64,000 bases of DNA from Bugula neritina (Eukaryota > Bryozoa > Gymnolaemata > Cheilostomatida > Bugulidae). This document shows positions 39,090-53,400 of the stretch, one piece after another; the stretch's first letter is position 1, and every line of letters begins with the position of its first letter. The position numbers and the translations under genes are program-made. The notes below the pieces were generated by a model. That model was not told the origin of the DNA. It saw only the letters and a list, made by a program, of their open reading frames with translations, and made no database searches. The stretch lies in NCBI GenBank assembly GCA_964035545.1, contig OZ037765.1, positions 26,362,504 to 26,426,503 of the forward strand. Direction: 5' to 3'.

Positions 39090-42000
39090 ATGGCCTACCC
39101 CACAGTCTCTGGTTTTTCTGTGAAAGATATTAGATTTCCTACGTCTCTAGAAGCTCATGGCTCAGATGCAATGGTTAGTAGTATTCCTTATTAACATTTC
39201 ATCTCAAGAATAAATCAAATCATTTGAAACTGTTGGATTTTAAGCCATTTTAAGTTTAAATTTAACTTGAATTTTTATTATTACTATTGAGCTCAACAAA
39301 AATTAGTAGACTATACATTTAAAATTCTTTATATATACCTACTATACTAATACTAATCAACTATTATAGCCTACCATAGGTGGTACGTAGAATAGATGTA
39401 TATTATGTGTTTATTAAAAAGAAAGCCTTACAATAATTAGGGTCCGTGTGCTACAATATCGTTGATTTATTACATTATGTAAGGCATTACATAATGCAAT
39501 AAATCAACCATATTGTAGCACACCGACCCTGATTATTCCTGTGCCTACGTCATTGTACACACTTCAGACGACAACCTCTCTGGACATGGTCTTACTTTCA
39601 CCACAGGAAATGGCACTCAGATAGGTATGTTTCATTCAAATAAGTTTAACTGAAATTATTACAATTCTTATAAATGTTCTATTCACATTTCTGCCACTCC
39701 TTATAGTGGTTGCTGCAATCAATGGACTGCTTCGAGTTGTTAGAGAGCTGTCATGGGATTTAGAAACTATATTTAGTAACTTTGGAGAGTTTTGGAGAAA
39801 GCTGACCAGCGATAGTCAAATGAGATGGGTATGGTTCTAGCTTTTCTAACACTGCTTTGTGCAGTGTTTTTATCATAATATGCCATTAATCTCATTTAAA
39901 CCCACAGAAAGAACACTTTCGAATTCTTGTAACATAAAATTCAGTTTTCTGACTCTTGTATCTACAGCTAGGTTGCATATTTAGTGATTAACATGTATAG
40001 CAAACTCTTCAGCTATATATAAAAAGCTAAGCCGATTTTAACTTTTAGAATGTTTATATTTATCTCTTAAAATGGGTTTTGGTTCATATTAAACTATTTC
40101 TGCATGTAGATGATGTATAATATATGCATGGTAATAATATTGATATACTTTGTTGCTTGCCTATAGCTTGGACCAGAAAAAGGTGTGATGCATTTAGCTA
40201 CAGGAGCATTGGTGAATGCATACTGGGATCTTTGGGCAAAAATAGAAAAGAAGCCTTTGTGGAAACTATTAGTTGACATGGTAATTACTGCTCAGATAAT
40301 TCATTATTTGTTTAAACTTTCAATGGCTCCCAGGGTTGTATTATATATATTAGATAGGTATATTATTATTATGGTAAATACTCATAAGTTACTGCAAATA
40401 AGAACAGATATTTATTTATACTCAACATCTCTGCAATCTGCATCTGCTGTTTTGCTAGTCTCTCCAATATTTGTTTTAAAAAGTGTGCAAGTTAACTTTT
40501 TGAGGAAATTATTTTGAAAGTGTTCTGATTGGACATGTTTGAGGTTAAAAAAACTGGAAATACTAAATTTTTAACTGAATTCTTCAAAATATACATTTTA
40601 GCTAGTTTGCCTGCATTTGTAATACTTAAGTCAGTTATAGACTTGTAATCTGTTTTGCAATAAAAATTGTTCATCTGTTGATGGAGAAATTTGAAAAATT
40701 GGTGTTTGATAAACCAAAAATATTGCCAAAATAGAAAAATACAGTTGAAGAACTTGGGCTATTGAAATGTCTCCGTTACTGTATCTAAATGATTAAGGGG
40801 AAACCTAAAGCAGGGCAAACATTCCTATTTACCAATTATCTTTGACTTGCAAGTTGCAAATTCTCAATTTCTCCTTTATTATTCTACTTGAACTTTTTTA
40901 CACGTAGTTTCTGTTGGTAAATCTTTAGTTACAAACAGCATGCAATTTTAGGTCTCAATATAAATTTTGATATAAATAATAAACAATGAGCTCCTATCAT
41001 AGCTACATACATGTATTATAGATCTACTCACTGTTGTAGAGCCCTGAGCAGCTGGTAAGCACTATAGACTGGAGGTACATGTCTGACGCACTAACCAAGG
41101 AAGAGGCTGTAGGTAGGCATCCCATATATTAAGTTTGCTGAAACAGGTTTCACACATTCTACGCTTCTGTGCGTGGGGATCTAGTGACATAGTCTAATGA
41201 AGTCTTCAACACAATTGGTTGAAATAGTTACCAAGTAATATACAGCAAGCCTCTTTTTGCTTAAAGTGTACATTATAAAGAAAAACAGAAAAGTCACATT
41301 GATACGTATGGAGGAACAACACAGAGTTCTTTGTGACATCTGTGTTTGTGTCACATGTGGATGCCCTAAGGTGGCTGCAGGTACTCCTTGTATTGACTTG
41401 CTGGTCCCATACAAGATGTACATTACTAATAGCAGTGCAAGTAGAGTAGGTTATCATGTTAAGTTTTTAATATGCAATTATCACATCTAGACCATGTTGA
41501 AAACATTTATTATATCAAGCTAAAACTTATATTATAAGCTCCAAGATTAGAAACATTTTTATAAGCTTTTCATTCATCAACTAAAATGATAGCTCATTAA
41601 ATAATTGAGGTGCATAATATATAACCCACTATAAAAAAAATAGCAAAGTGAGAAACAAATATAGTGTCTAGTTGGCAAGTCCGCAGCAACTCATGGCTGT
41701 TATATGCCACATATGGTATATAGATGATAATGATCCACTCATAAAATGTTGCGGCAAATGCTTTTAGAAATGCTCAAGAAAAGGAAACCATTTAAAGAGC
41801 AAAGAATTGAAGATTTGAAGCAAAAAGGTTATCCTGTGTATATCACTTCAGCTGGGTGGCTGGGCTATTCTGATGAGAAAGTTCGAGAGGTAGTAACTAT
41901 TTAAAAAAAACCCAATGCTTTATTCATCTCATGAAGATAAGAGGAAATTAAAGCATACGTTTAAAAAACACTTAGAAGTATACATCTAGTATTAATTGAA

Positions 42001-43975
42001 TGTTAAACCAAAGCTAGTCTCCATTTCTTGTCAGCATACCTACTCAAGTTATTCTACGTATAGGATGTAACAAATGTAGGCTCTGCACTTGAAAGTTTGT
42101 TTTTAAATTACTGCTATAGCTTTGCCAAGAAGCATTGAGCAAAGGATTTACCAGGTTCAAGGCAAAGGTAGGTAAAGGTGTCGAAGAAGACCTGCACAGG
42201 CTTAAAGTTATCCGTGAAGAAATTGGGCCTGAAAGAATTTTGGTGAGTAATATAAGAATTGTAGTGAAGGAGCTGTTACAGCCCTTGGTTAAAAGAGCAT
42301 GACCACAGCTAGGTTATTAGTGATGTCAGAAAAGGCATCCTGTGCTGCTGTGAAAGTCCTAGAGTCATGTTTTTCCACATGGCTCTACGAAAAGGCCAAT
42401 CTGCTCAAAAATCTATATAATATTGTGACTAAAGCCATATCATGTGAATTGGTATTTATATGGCACATGCCATTGCCATTTTCTGATATATATGATATAT
42501 TCAAGCCTATAAGCTGTAGAATTTCAACATCTAGTTTGTTCAGCTGATTTGCAGATGACTGATGCTAACCAAGTGTGGGACGTTGAGGAGGCTGTAGAGT
42601 GGATGAAGAAATTAGCAGAAGTTAAACCTCTTTGGATAGAAGAACCTACAAGTCCTGATGATATTATGGGTCATGCCTACATATCTGAAGTATGTAAGCC
42701 TATAATAACAATGTTTTTGTAACAGTAAGCTTTTTTGTTAAAGGCGGTAGGAATCCAGGCTATTTATTACATTGAATAAGTTAAAAACACATAGCTGAGC
42801 TAAACTATCGGCTTTTTATATAATTTATTATACAAGAACACTAAAAAAATGCATCTGAATGTTAGCATTTTAGCAACTTTAGACATGCCCGGACTTGCCC
42901 GCTACTGCAGCTTGGTGACGTTTAACGTTTCAGGAATGTACTTTTCTTACATTTAGCAATTGAAGCCCTATGGCATTGGAGTGGCCACAGGTGAAATGTG
43001 TCAAAACCGAGTGATGTTCAAACAGTTTCTTAAGAGTGGAGGCATGCAGTTCTGTCAGATTGACAGCTGCCGATTGGGAGGAGTCAATGAGAACATTGCT
43101 GTCATGCTTATGGCTGAAAAGCTTAATAGTAAGTAAAAACCCATGACTCACTAGAAAGTGTTAGTCTCTATCAAAGATACAAGGTTTTTTTAAAAAGTAT
43201 ATATATACATACATTATATACTATTTTTTGACTAAAACACGAGATGGAAAAATGTTTATAATTATATACAATTCTTGGTAATCCTAAAATAAGATGCGAT
43301 TTTATAAACCAACTAATTGAAAGCTTTTCTTCTGACTTTTACAGTCCCTGTATGTCCACATGCTGGTGGAGTTGGTCTATGTGAAATGGTGATGCACTTG
43401 TCAATGTTTTATTACTGTTCCATCACAGATTCAATGGAGAACAGGTTTGAAACTCTGTACTAGGCATAAACTGTGAACCAGTCACTAGTCTTTTATCAAA
43501 AGTCACCTGATCTAATAGCCCGTCTTAAATATTATATAATAACTAGGTTATAGTAGTTGTAACGTATAATTTTGTTAAAAATTTTGCTATAAACGGAACA
43601 AAGATGGAGAGCTTACAAACTTCGAATATTTTCACATTATTAAATTTTTCATTATATTTTAAATTTGGTAGATTTACAGAATTTGCTGATCATCTCCATG
43701 AGCAGTTCGTGGATCCTGTGGTTGTTAAGGATGGCCATTACCAACTCCCAACAGTATGTTTCTGTGAAATTACAAGAATTATACAATTTATTCTATATTA
43801 AAAATTGTCACATGTATAGTGACTCATGAATTTGAAAGGCACAAACGAATTTTTTGTATAGGTACCTGGTTACAGCACTGAAATGACTGAAAAAGCTATT
43901 GAGCAGTGGGAATACCCAACTGGCAGTGAGTGGCAGAAGCTGTTTGCTGCTGGGACATTCAAGCAAGAGTATTAA
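39090..43975 (+). CDS. ENOSF1: Enolase superfamily member 1 (L-fuconate dehydratase type)
   Basis: Mandelate-racemase-group enolase, expected to dehydrate L-fuconate to 2-keto-3-deoxy-L-fuconate. Exons 39090-39173, 39519-39624, 39707-39828, 40167-40280, 41040-41112, 41768-41889, 42120-42242, 42555-42689, 42957-43128, 43345-43444, 43672-43753 and 43862-43975 keep phase and give 448 residues (human 443). Active-site residues are present: the Lys pair in FKAKVG (Lys221, Lys223), metal ligands Asp251 (TDANQVWD), Glu277 ([10 protein letters not shown]) and Glu306 ([10 protein letters not shown]), plus Asp329 (QIDSCRLGG) and His356 ([12 protein letters not shown]). Other family segments: [47 protein letters not shown]. 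It should therefore be catalytically competent. Start at the ATG of [13 protein letters not shown], matching the family's N-terminus. No thymidylate synthase gene adjoins it within this window. The exon-2 acceptor lies inside a long hairpin. Confidence 0.96.
39432..39537. repeat. 51-bp inverted repeat spanning the ENOSF1 exon-2 acceptor
   Basis: Bases 39432-39482 pair with 39487-39537 around a four-base loop (GGCA). There are three mismatches (39445/39524, 39460/39509, 39472/39497) and one G-T pair. The right arm contains TATTGTAG, the AG of the 3' splice site (39517-39518) and the first codons of exon 2 (HTDPDY). The left arm is an antisense copy of all this inside intron 1. Confidence 0.95.
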
Positions 43976-44053
43976 AAACATCATTCACTGGCTCCATTTT
44001 ATGACAGAATAGCTAAACAAAGCTGTCACTAGCATAGCTTCCAAAATAGAAGA

Positions 44054-44059
44054 TTTATT
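44054..44059 (-). terminator. Candidate poly(A) signal of ZXD-like gene
   Basis: Minus-strand AATAAA about 385 bases past the TGA. Confidence 0.4.
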
Positions 44060-44231
44060 GACTCTCACTCTCATGGGATGTCAGTATATATTAAAACATC
44101 ACTAGGTTTAATCTAACAAACTTCAACACAATGTATTGGCTACATTTTTTAAAAAAATATCGTCATGTAGTTTTAGTTGGTGGTGGTTGGCTATTGATCG
44201 ACAAAACAATCCTCATTATTTTTTAACATAA

Positions 44232-44237
44232 AATAAA
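44232..44237 (+). terminator. Candidate poly(A) signal of ENOSF1
   Basis: AATAAA about 257 bases past the stop; another lies about 60 bases further on. Confidence 0.45.
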
Positions 44238-44441
44238 AACCATTTATCTATCAACTGTTATTATTACTTTGTTAATACCAGTTATAAAACTGAAATAAAA
44301 GATAAAGCAATGAATTCTCACATTGATTCATGTATCATTATAATTACTGTTTGACACCAATGGACATAATATATCATCCTAAAATTTGCACAAAATTTCT
44401 GTTATACATGTAATAAATAAATAGTCTACTGAGGAGATTTG

Positions 44442-47400
44442 TCATCCAGTTGTATAGAACAAATCTGTGGAGTCGTCCATATTGCCAGACAAGCGCCCTA
44501 GTACAGCTGTATCCGTATCAGAGTACATCTCAGATGAACACTCCTCAGCCTACAAAGGTCAACCATACATCAGACTAATTTCTATCCGATACAGATTGAC
44601 ATTGTCAATGAGTTTCCATGACTGCATAAAATGCGAAGTAACTATTTCTATTAAGGATGGAAACGCAGTGTACGGAAGCTACTAAATTTTCGATATACTA
44701 TTTTTCAAACCTCCCTTCCCATAGCATGCTGCTCGGTCAAGAAAAGAAGTGAAAATATTGTCAAATAAGAAAATCAAGTTGGTGCAATAAAATATTATTC
44801 AACTACATTAAGTCAACTATGAAAAGGAGTTTTTGATGAGGTTAGAATTTGGCTTCAATTATAATACTGTCTGCGGCAATGATTACTTATCTATTGCTCA
44901 CTATACTATGTCTTGCATACATATCCATCCATTGAAAGTTTCAACAGTCATTTTATTCAACTGGGCCAAAAGAAATTTAAGGATCTTACAAGAGAAGTGG
45001 CAACCTTTACCTAGCAAGCATCTCCAGGTATAGAGTCAAGCAGTTGCTACCATTTTAAACCCAAACGTTTCTAAAACCAGAACCAACTTAGTGCCTGTCT
45101 GGTACAGTAACCCACCTGGCCGGTAGATGACAGCCACTCCACCAGATGGGATGACATAGAGGACACAGAAATCGGCACATCGGAAACTTTGGTAAGAGAG
45201 GCTGATGAGACAGGAAGTGTAAGCACATTGTCAACAATTGCCTTCTGGGTGGAAACTTCAACCATTTGTAAATTGTGATCGGCTGTAACACGTTTAGCAG
45301 TGGTTGGCAGCTGCTGTGTCCGTATTGATGACGAGACAGGAATATTGTCTAAAACAGAGAATAATCATTGAGAAATTATGTGCATTCAGTGTTTAGACAA
45401 GAACCGGTGTAGTTATTGAATGTATGTTTACAGAACATTATAGGCTGGCACACAATTCTTGAATGACTTTCAACAAGCTATTTTCAATTACATACAGATC
45501 AACCTACTATTATTAAAAGCTGAACAGTCTACACAAATGAATCTAGTCCAAAGTCCACAAATAAAACTTCACCCCAAAATAACTACAATCTAATAGACCC
45601 AATCATAAAACACTCCTGATCTAGGAACCCTCATCCACTCAGTAGATATTCAGATGTACAGATCTAGGGTAGAACTACCTAGCACAGGTGACTTGTACCT
45701 TGTGTGAGCATTTGCATGGCGTCTGCCTCTTTGAGAGTTTGCTGTCTGGCCCTAGATCTGGCACACAGGTTCTCATTGACTAGGAGATCAGTTCTAGCAC
45801 ATCCGTGCCCTGTTCTGGGTTTCTCTGGTATTGAAGGTTTAGACACTACAACAAAATAGTTCAAAGAATTGGAGAGTTGAAGAAAACTAAAAACTCTAGG
45901 AACTAGAATCTAGATAGTCAAGTTGACTTCACTAAAATTTTGGCTTACTGTGCATGTTCTATGTCTTTCTTGTTGCATTTTCTTAAACCTAGAAAGACTG
46001 ATACATTAAGAAGGCTCTGCCTATCTAAGTTTAATTTAGAACAGAGAAATTATGGTGAGTCATCTTACCCTAGTAATTTATTGCACAATGTTACCTTCAG
46101 CCATATTTCTTATTGTAAATGCAGGATTGTTTTGTGTGGTTTTCATAATGTCTACATAATTACACACAGCAGGTGATGCAACTTAACTTTCATTATTTAC
46201 CTTTTATGGTTTGACCAGACATAATTTCTTCAGGCAATATCAGTTTCACCTTCTTACCAGCCACCTCCGTGTTGATGACTACAAGCAGCACAATACTCAG
46301 TGTCAAACTTAGACTCATATCCTGAGTCAAACCCCCCTTTAAGAAAACCTACTTTCAAATGACAATGGAATCTCTGAACAGCAATTCAGCTGCACAAAGG
46401 CTATGTTTTGGCCAGCTGAGAGTTTGTAATCTTAAAATAAGTTTTTATGCTCTTGAAGTAAATGGGATTGCTGTGAGCCTGAGATTCTGACTACTTATTA
46501 GGAACCTAAGCCAGATAAAAAAATCTCCATTTGTAGTGTAAAAACTAGACATGTTTGAAATGACGCATAATTGTACACTTCTATCAACAAGCAAACACCA
46601 AGATAAAAAGTAGTAGAGCAATATAGGAAGCTAAAGATATGTCCAATCCTTCTAAACAAGTTATATGTTTATTTTCAACATGAAGTAACAGTCCACGATC
46701 ATAATTAACTACCTATATTAAACTAAAACAAAATTTTCCTAGATACTTTAGCAGAATTGTGAAATCAATAGTGCACTTTCATTACCTCTCCTAATCAGAA
46801 ATTATATAAACTTATATATGAACATGTTAATAACCGACTGGCTTTAACCGAAACAAATTTTAAGCAGCTAAATACCAATAAAATCTGGCAGGTGAAAATA
46901 CACAAAGTAAAGCGGGAATGCAATAATTATTTCATAGATCTGATTATAAAATTCATCTACATTTAGTGCTTGAAATGACAAAAGAAGTTGCCTTTTCTTG
47001 ACTGTTTCCATTGCTTTCTTAGCAACAACAGCAAGCACAGCACATCTCCCAGCCCGCACTTACCTGTATCAGCATCTTCCTGCTGCTCCTGATTAAGTAA
47101 CTCCAAGTTCCAATCCATATTTATATCATTAGTATGAGCCACAGCTCTAGTGGCTATTAGTGTTTCATTTCTATCTGCTTCTTCTAGAAAATCAGTACCA
47201 TTGGTTAGCTAATTGTAATGAATATGAATACACTGACACATATGGAGACACTGACAGATATGAATACACTGACACATATGAATACACTGACACATATGAA
47301 TACACTGACAGATATGAATACACTGACACATATGAATACACTGACACATACGAATACACTGATACATATGAATACACTGACACATACGAATACACTGACA

Positions 47401-50400
47401 CATACGAATACACTGACACATATAAATACACTGACACATACGAATACACTGATACATACGAATACACTGACACATACGAATACACTGATACATACGAATA
47501 CACTGACACATACGAATACACTGACACATATGAATACACTGACACATATGAATACACTGACACATATGAATACACTGACACATACGGATACACTGACACA
47601 TATGGAGACATTGACACATATGAATACACTGACACATACGAATACACTGACACATACGAATACACTGACACATATGAATACACTGACACATATGAATACA
47701 CTGACACATATGGAGACACTGACACATATGAATACACTGACACATATGAATACACTGACACATATGAATACACTGACACATATGAATACACTGACACATA
47801 TGAATACACTGACACATATGAATACACTGACACATATGAATACACTGATACATATGAATACACTGACACATATGGAGACACTGACACATATGAATACACT
47901 GACACATATGAATACACTGACACATATGAATACACTGACACATATGAATACACTGACACATATGAATACACTGACACATATGAATACACTGATACATATG
48001 AATACACTGATACATATCGATACACCAGCAAATATTAATACCTTCTGATTAAATCATATTATGTATAACACAGCACGTAGCTACTAATATATATCTCCCA
48101 GACTCCTACTACTAGAACTGTTTACAGTTTTAGAAAACTTGATATTCACCAAATCAGCAAATTAAAAAGATATGCACATCAGAAAAACAAGTCCAATGGT
48201 ATACGTAGGACAGTAGGCATTTAAATGCGTTGAGTTGGGCTAAACACCACCTTGGGCTACTACTTTGTCAGCTTATACCGCAGAATATATTTTCACAGTA
48301 CATACAGCATCAAGTGGACCAAAAACAGCAAATCTTGAGCTCTCTAATGGCACAAAAAGTGATCTATAAAGCCTTTAATCTTCAGAAATATTGTTTCTAC
48401 ACCTGACCTTTATTTAAGGGTGTTGATATCTTTTGTTTATCATCAATGTAATGAATGTTCTAGTTTTTGGTCCATCACTCAAAATGTATTTACAATAACA
48501 CTTTCTGATTTATAAATGTCGACCAGTTTTAACATGAAATTAGTTCAACCAATGAATTTGACAAAATCAAGAAATTAATAGATGAACATTTACCTGTAGA
48601 CAGTGTTAGTGAACCTTCCTCCAGTTCTACAACAAACATATACACGTTTCTATGAACTTATTTTTACATAACTGAAGAGTTTGGGATTATTTAAATGTAC
48701 ATGAATACACGAGCATTAGCAGAATAAGTCACGTTTTGAATGATGTAAGATTAGAGCAAAATCTGTTCATAGCATTTTGCTCCCATGCATTGCAGACAAT
48801 ATTTGTATATTACATAAAGAATCGTGTAGGTTAAAACAAGCAAATCGAGTTTTAGAATTTTTTGCCAAAACATATTTTAAGCATTGAGTACCATTTAACG
48901 AAAACAAACATCCATCTCAACAATCGTTATTCAACGCAAATGCAAATCTTCCACTTCTGATCATTCTTACAAGGTTTTAACTTTTGATATAATTTTCTGG
49001 ACAAGTTGGATGAGTTTGCACTTTGCACACTGCGTTGATATCACAAGGTAACACAACATCCAGGTGTTTGGATATGAGGTTGGCAATGAGCACATTCTAT
49101 GTAGCTTTCCACACCCCAAGCTGTTAAAAACAGATAAAAACTTCACCTTTAGTGTACTGAGCTTCTACAATTTTAGGATGATGAGCTTGTACGTGCTTGA
49201 TGAGCCAGGAGTTGGTGGAGAAAGTGAGCTGGCAGTGAGGGTCTGGACAGAGGAGTACGGCTCGACTGTCCTTGACAGCGTGCCTCTTGAGATGAGCAGT
49301 CAGCGCTGCCTTGCTCGAACAGGAGTGCAGGCAGTCTAACAGCAATATAAACAGCTTAATAGAACATATAATAGCATACGTCATTCTTTTAAAAACACTC
49401 AACATTCACACCCATTAGCTCGAAGCTTCCTTTGCCTATCATAAAGTGCACACTTTTCCATCTATTAATTAGTAAACTCAAACTTGAACATTTAAAACCG
49501 CAAATCCGTTACATGAGCTGCATGAACCTGGGTAACTGCAGCGATACAACTTGCTTTCGGAATGTGAGATGTAGTGGTTCTTCAGATGGTCAAGACGGTG
49601 AAAAGACTTTGGACAGAGAGGACACTGAAGTGACTTCTCATTGGAGTGTATCTTCATGTGTCTGCGCAGCACCGATGAGTTTCCGAATGAGGCACGACAG
49701 CCTTGGAAGGTGCATTTGAAAGGTGCGTCTCCTGGAGTCAGAAAGAGTGGACACTATCTCAACCTTACAGCTATACATGCCAGCAGTATTCTAGACTTTA
49801 CCTAATGTTCAACACATGAATATACTGTACATAGTTGCTCTTATTTGTTCGCCCTGAAGAGTGAAGAATATTGTGATTATCATTTGGAGCAGAGCAGAAC
49901 ACACCCCAGTAAATAGCGACGCTGTGACATACCAGTGTGCTGCCGCATGTGATTGTCAAATCTACTCTTCCATGTGAAGACTTTTCCACAGTCTGTATAC
50001 GGACAAACGAGATTCAGCTCCTTACGTTTCTTGTGCCCCTCAATGTGCCTCATGAGACTCATCCTTGAATGATAAGCTGCCGTGCAGTCTTCTTCCTGAC
50101 ATCTACGTGATAGCAGCGCATAAGAAATGATACTTGGAATATAAGTAATACTTGGTATATAAGTAATACTTGGAATATAAGTAATACTTGGAATATAAGT
50201 AATACTTGGTATATAAGTAATACTTGGAATATAAGTAATACTTGGTATATATGATTCCAGGGAACACTCACATGAAGGTTTTAGGTTGTTCGGGATGCTT
50301 TTCACCAATGTGTTTATGTAGTTTACTTTCACTAGTGAATTTACGGTCACACAACTTGCATTTGAACAGGTTAGGAGACTCATGGGCACTGGCTTTATGG

Positions 50401-53400
50401 GTACGGAGGTTCCAGATTGACGTGTAGCGTTTGTCGCATTCGTCACACTACAGGGTGATAAATACACTTCCTTATATAACATATAGACCATAACACAATA
50501 TCATAATAGATATCCAAATCCTGTCTGTTGACAATAACCACTAAATAGATGAAATAACTCGCATATATAACATACGTATTATAATAAATTATGATAAAGT
50601 ACAAAGAACTAAAATATAAATATATAAATTATATATAAATTAAATGATGACAATAACCACAACAGAAGTTGCAGGAAATATGAAGACTAATTGAATATAA
50701 GCATAGGCTGCATACTATGTGCTCTTTGATCTTAAGGTGCGTCTTTTCATGATAACGAAGTCGATAGGCGTCAGAGAATGCCCAGTTACAATTCTCGTGG
50801 CTGCACTTATGAGGTTTCTCTAGCGAGTGTTTCATCATATCGTGAATCCTGAGCTTGTAGTATCTCTCAAATGTCTTGTCACAGTGGAGACATTTATACC
50901 TGGCTGAACCGTCGTTCACCTGCAGTCAGTAATACTCAGTGTTTAACCACCTCATCACAGCTTATTAGCATGGAACCAATGATAATGAATTTACAAATTA
51001 ATGGAAATAAATATTGTATTATCTCATTTACTAATTTGGCTACAAATTTACATGTACAGTGAGATATGTAGTGTATTTCATGAAAATAACATTAAAAAAC
51101 AGGTTTTTCCAGCCGGCCAGAAAATAAATTATGGCAGCTAATACTTAGAAGCGCCACTAACAAAAACCATTTATAAAAGTTAAAATTAAAAAATTATTGA
51201 TTTAATGAATAGGGATATTGAATAATGATAAGCAAAATGTGAACTAGCAACAGAATTTTACAGTAGTATGCGGGTGTACGTGTGTATTTGAAGTGGGTTT
51301 TCTAGGGGGTGCAGAAAGCTTATAAATTCAACCCGACAGGTCGTTCTTGAGAAACTAAACAAAGGCTGAACAAAAAAAATCTTATAATAGTAACTCACTG
51401 GCTGACCAGGTGTTAGTAAATTCATCTTGGCTACTGGAAGCATGACTAGAGCTACAAGAGAATATAACTCCTGATAACAGCAAATTATTAGGAAGTAAAA
51501 TTAAAATTATTATTTTTTAATAAAATGACAACAAACTGCAATAAAAAGTAAGAGAATTTAATCGATAGTGTCCAACTGACGTTACAGTAGATAAGTAAGT
51601 ATAAGGTAACACACTGAAATGAAGTGGGCAGCAAATGCCAACCCTGTTCTTATAGAAAGGTCTATACATACTGAAGTTGGAAGAAGTACTATCACCATTG
51701 ATTATCACAGGCTGCATTAAGGACGCAGCTTTCTTTAGCTGGTCAGTATTAACTTTGAAACACTGTAAATAATAAATAATGACAGGTTAACATGGAGTGT
51801 CGTCTCAGCCCACCAACAACTGCTAAATCATTCTCAACATTGTGATGAAGCACAAATGGCACTTAAAATTAATGGCATTTGAGTATAGAGAACTGCTTTA
51901 TTATATTACACAATCCAGTCACATTGTCAGATGGGGCAACAAATGAAACACCCAAAAGCTTATACAATTTCCAATTGCGCTGCCACACTGCATGCAATAC
52001 ACAAACATGAATATTTTTACTTTATATAATTCAAACTCAAATAATTTACTGATGAAACTGGTTACCCTTTCACCAATGCTGGTCCGAACAGTTATAGTGG
52101 TGAGGTCGTCACCAGATTGGCTGAGTATAATAGGCTTCTCTCCTGTAGGAACCAGAGCTTGCTCAGCTACTGCGTCATCTTTCTCTTCCTGGGTTGACGA
52201 CGCACTGACTGTGGACGTGGTAACAGATTTAGGGAGCTCTTTAGGACCAACAGATTGCTCAAATTCAAGGCCCTGCTCGGGCATACGCTCAAGCTCTTGC
52301 GGTGTCATTAACTGAGTAACAGCACCTGCACCACCTGTCACATGTACATACAGTTTAATATCTTGAACAAGTTACAACAACATAGACCATTGCGATAGCT
52401 AGGCAAAACTATACTTGATAGGGTATCAATAAGCAAATGTATATACACTATGTTTTACTTATAGAATTTGAAAAATATATGAAATAATGAAATTTTAATA
52501 ATGGCTTACTAGTCTGAAGATGATTGACTCCTTGATTGACTGTATGCTGAATATCAGCTGCACCCACAGGTAAATCACACCTTTCACTGGAAAACATTAA
52601 TAACTATTGATAAAGTATGTGGTTTTTGGAGCTTGTAAAGGTTGTCCTATCTTCCATGTCTGGACTGTAGAACACAAAATGAAACAGACCTGAAATCTTC
52701 ACGATCTTCACCAACGTCCATCCGACTATCCATAAAGTTGTTGAGAGGAGGAAGGTCCATGACATCTCCAAATATATCTAGGATATCCCTTGGTTTAGTT
52801 GGACTCGATATGTCCACATTGCACATGGGTAGAGGGAGTGAGAGGTCAAGCGCGGCTAGTATTCCATGATCTCCTGATAGTGAACACACAAATACCCACT
52901 AATTAGCTTAGGATCCTAACCCGATCAGCCAATAGGTTATCAGATATTATTATAATACTACATTAATGGTCCACGACCTTAATTTGATAAATATACTAGT
53001 GTTCTTCAACAAATATTTATATACCGCTACTAGAGACAATCAAGCAATTAAACCAAAAAAACTACCTTTCATTGACTTGTTCCAATCATAGTTAAGCTCA
53101 TATGCCTCCCAAGAAAAAGAAGACAATGGTACAGTCTTTTCTATCCCATCACCGTCACCAATAGAATTCACACTCTCTGTGCCGTCTAAATCTACTATCA
53201 TCCCACCTCCACTCTCACACCTCTCTGGTGACATATCGTCTTCATCATCAACAAGTTGACCTAATTGTATAACATGCTCCGTGTAGACTACTCATAAAAC
53301 TTTTCAAATGTTAGTAAACAATGACCATAATCATCATTACAATATCTAAATAGAACAACATAAAATTGATTGAATGTGCAAATAGAATTAACACCGAAAA

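Larger units (their letters stand above)
43976..44441. other. Tail-to-tail gap, ENOSF1 and ZXD-like gene
   Basis: 466 bp. The ENOSF1 poly(A) signal (44232-44237) lies beyond the minus-strand signal of its neighbour (44054-44059), so the two 3' UTRs probably overlap by up to about 200 bases. Nothing else seen. Confidence 0.5.

Noticed and set aside
45071-45115. ZXD-like gene ending at the TAG at 45073-45071
   Set aside because: The frame does reach that stop, but a good donor (CCAG|GTGGGT) joins in phase to an acidic terminal exon at 44549-44442 with its own stop. The read-through remains possible as an isoform.
47218-48032. CRISPR-like array
   Set aside because: Units are contiguous with no spacers, and the genome is eukaryotic.
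47160-48048. ORFs of 268-292 codons on both strands as Tyr/Thr-, Asn/Thr/His- or Cys/His-rich repeat proteins
   Set aside because: They exist only because an 18-bp tandem unit is stop-free in several frames. The array lies in an intron of a well-supported gene and has no independent start context or homology.
49880-50491. 203-codon minus-strand ORF including an IPSITY repeat
   Set aside because: It runs through two zinc-finger exons and the intronic 18-bp array. The upstream finger exon is in a different frame there; spliced exons explain all ten fingers.
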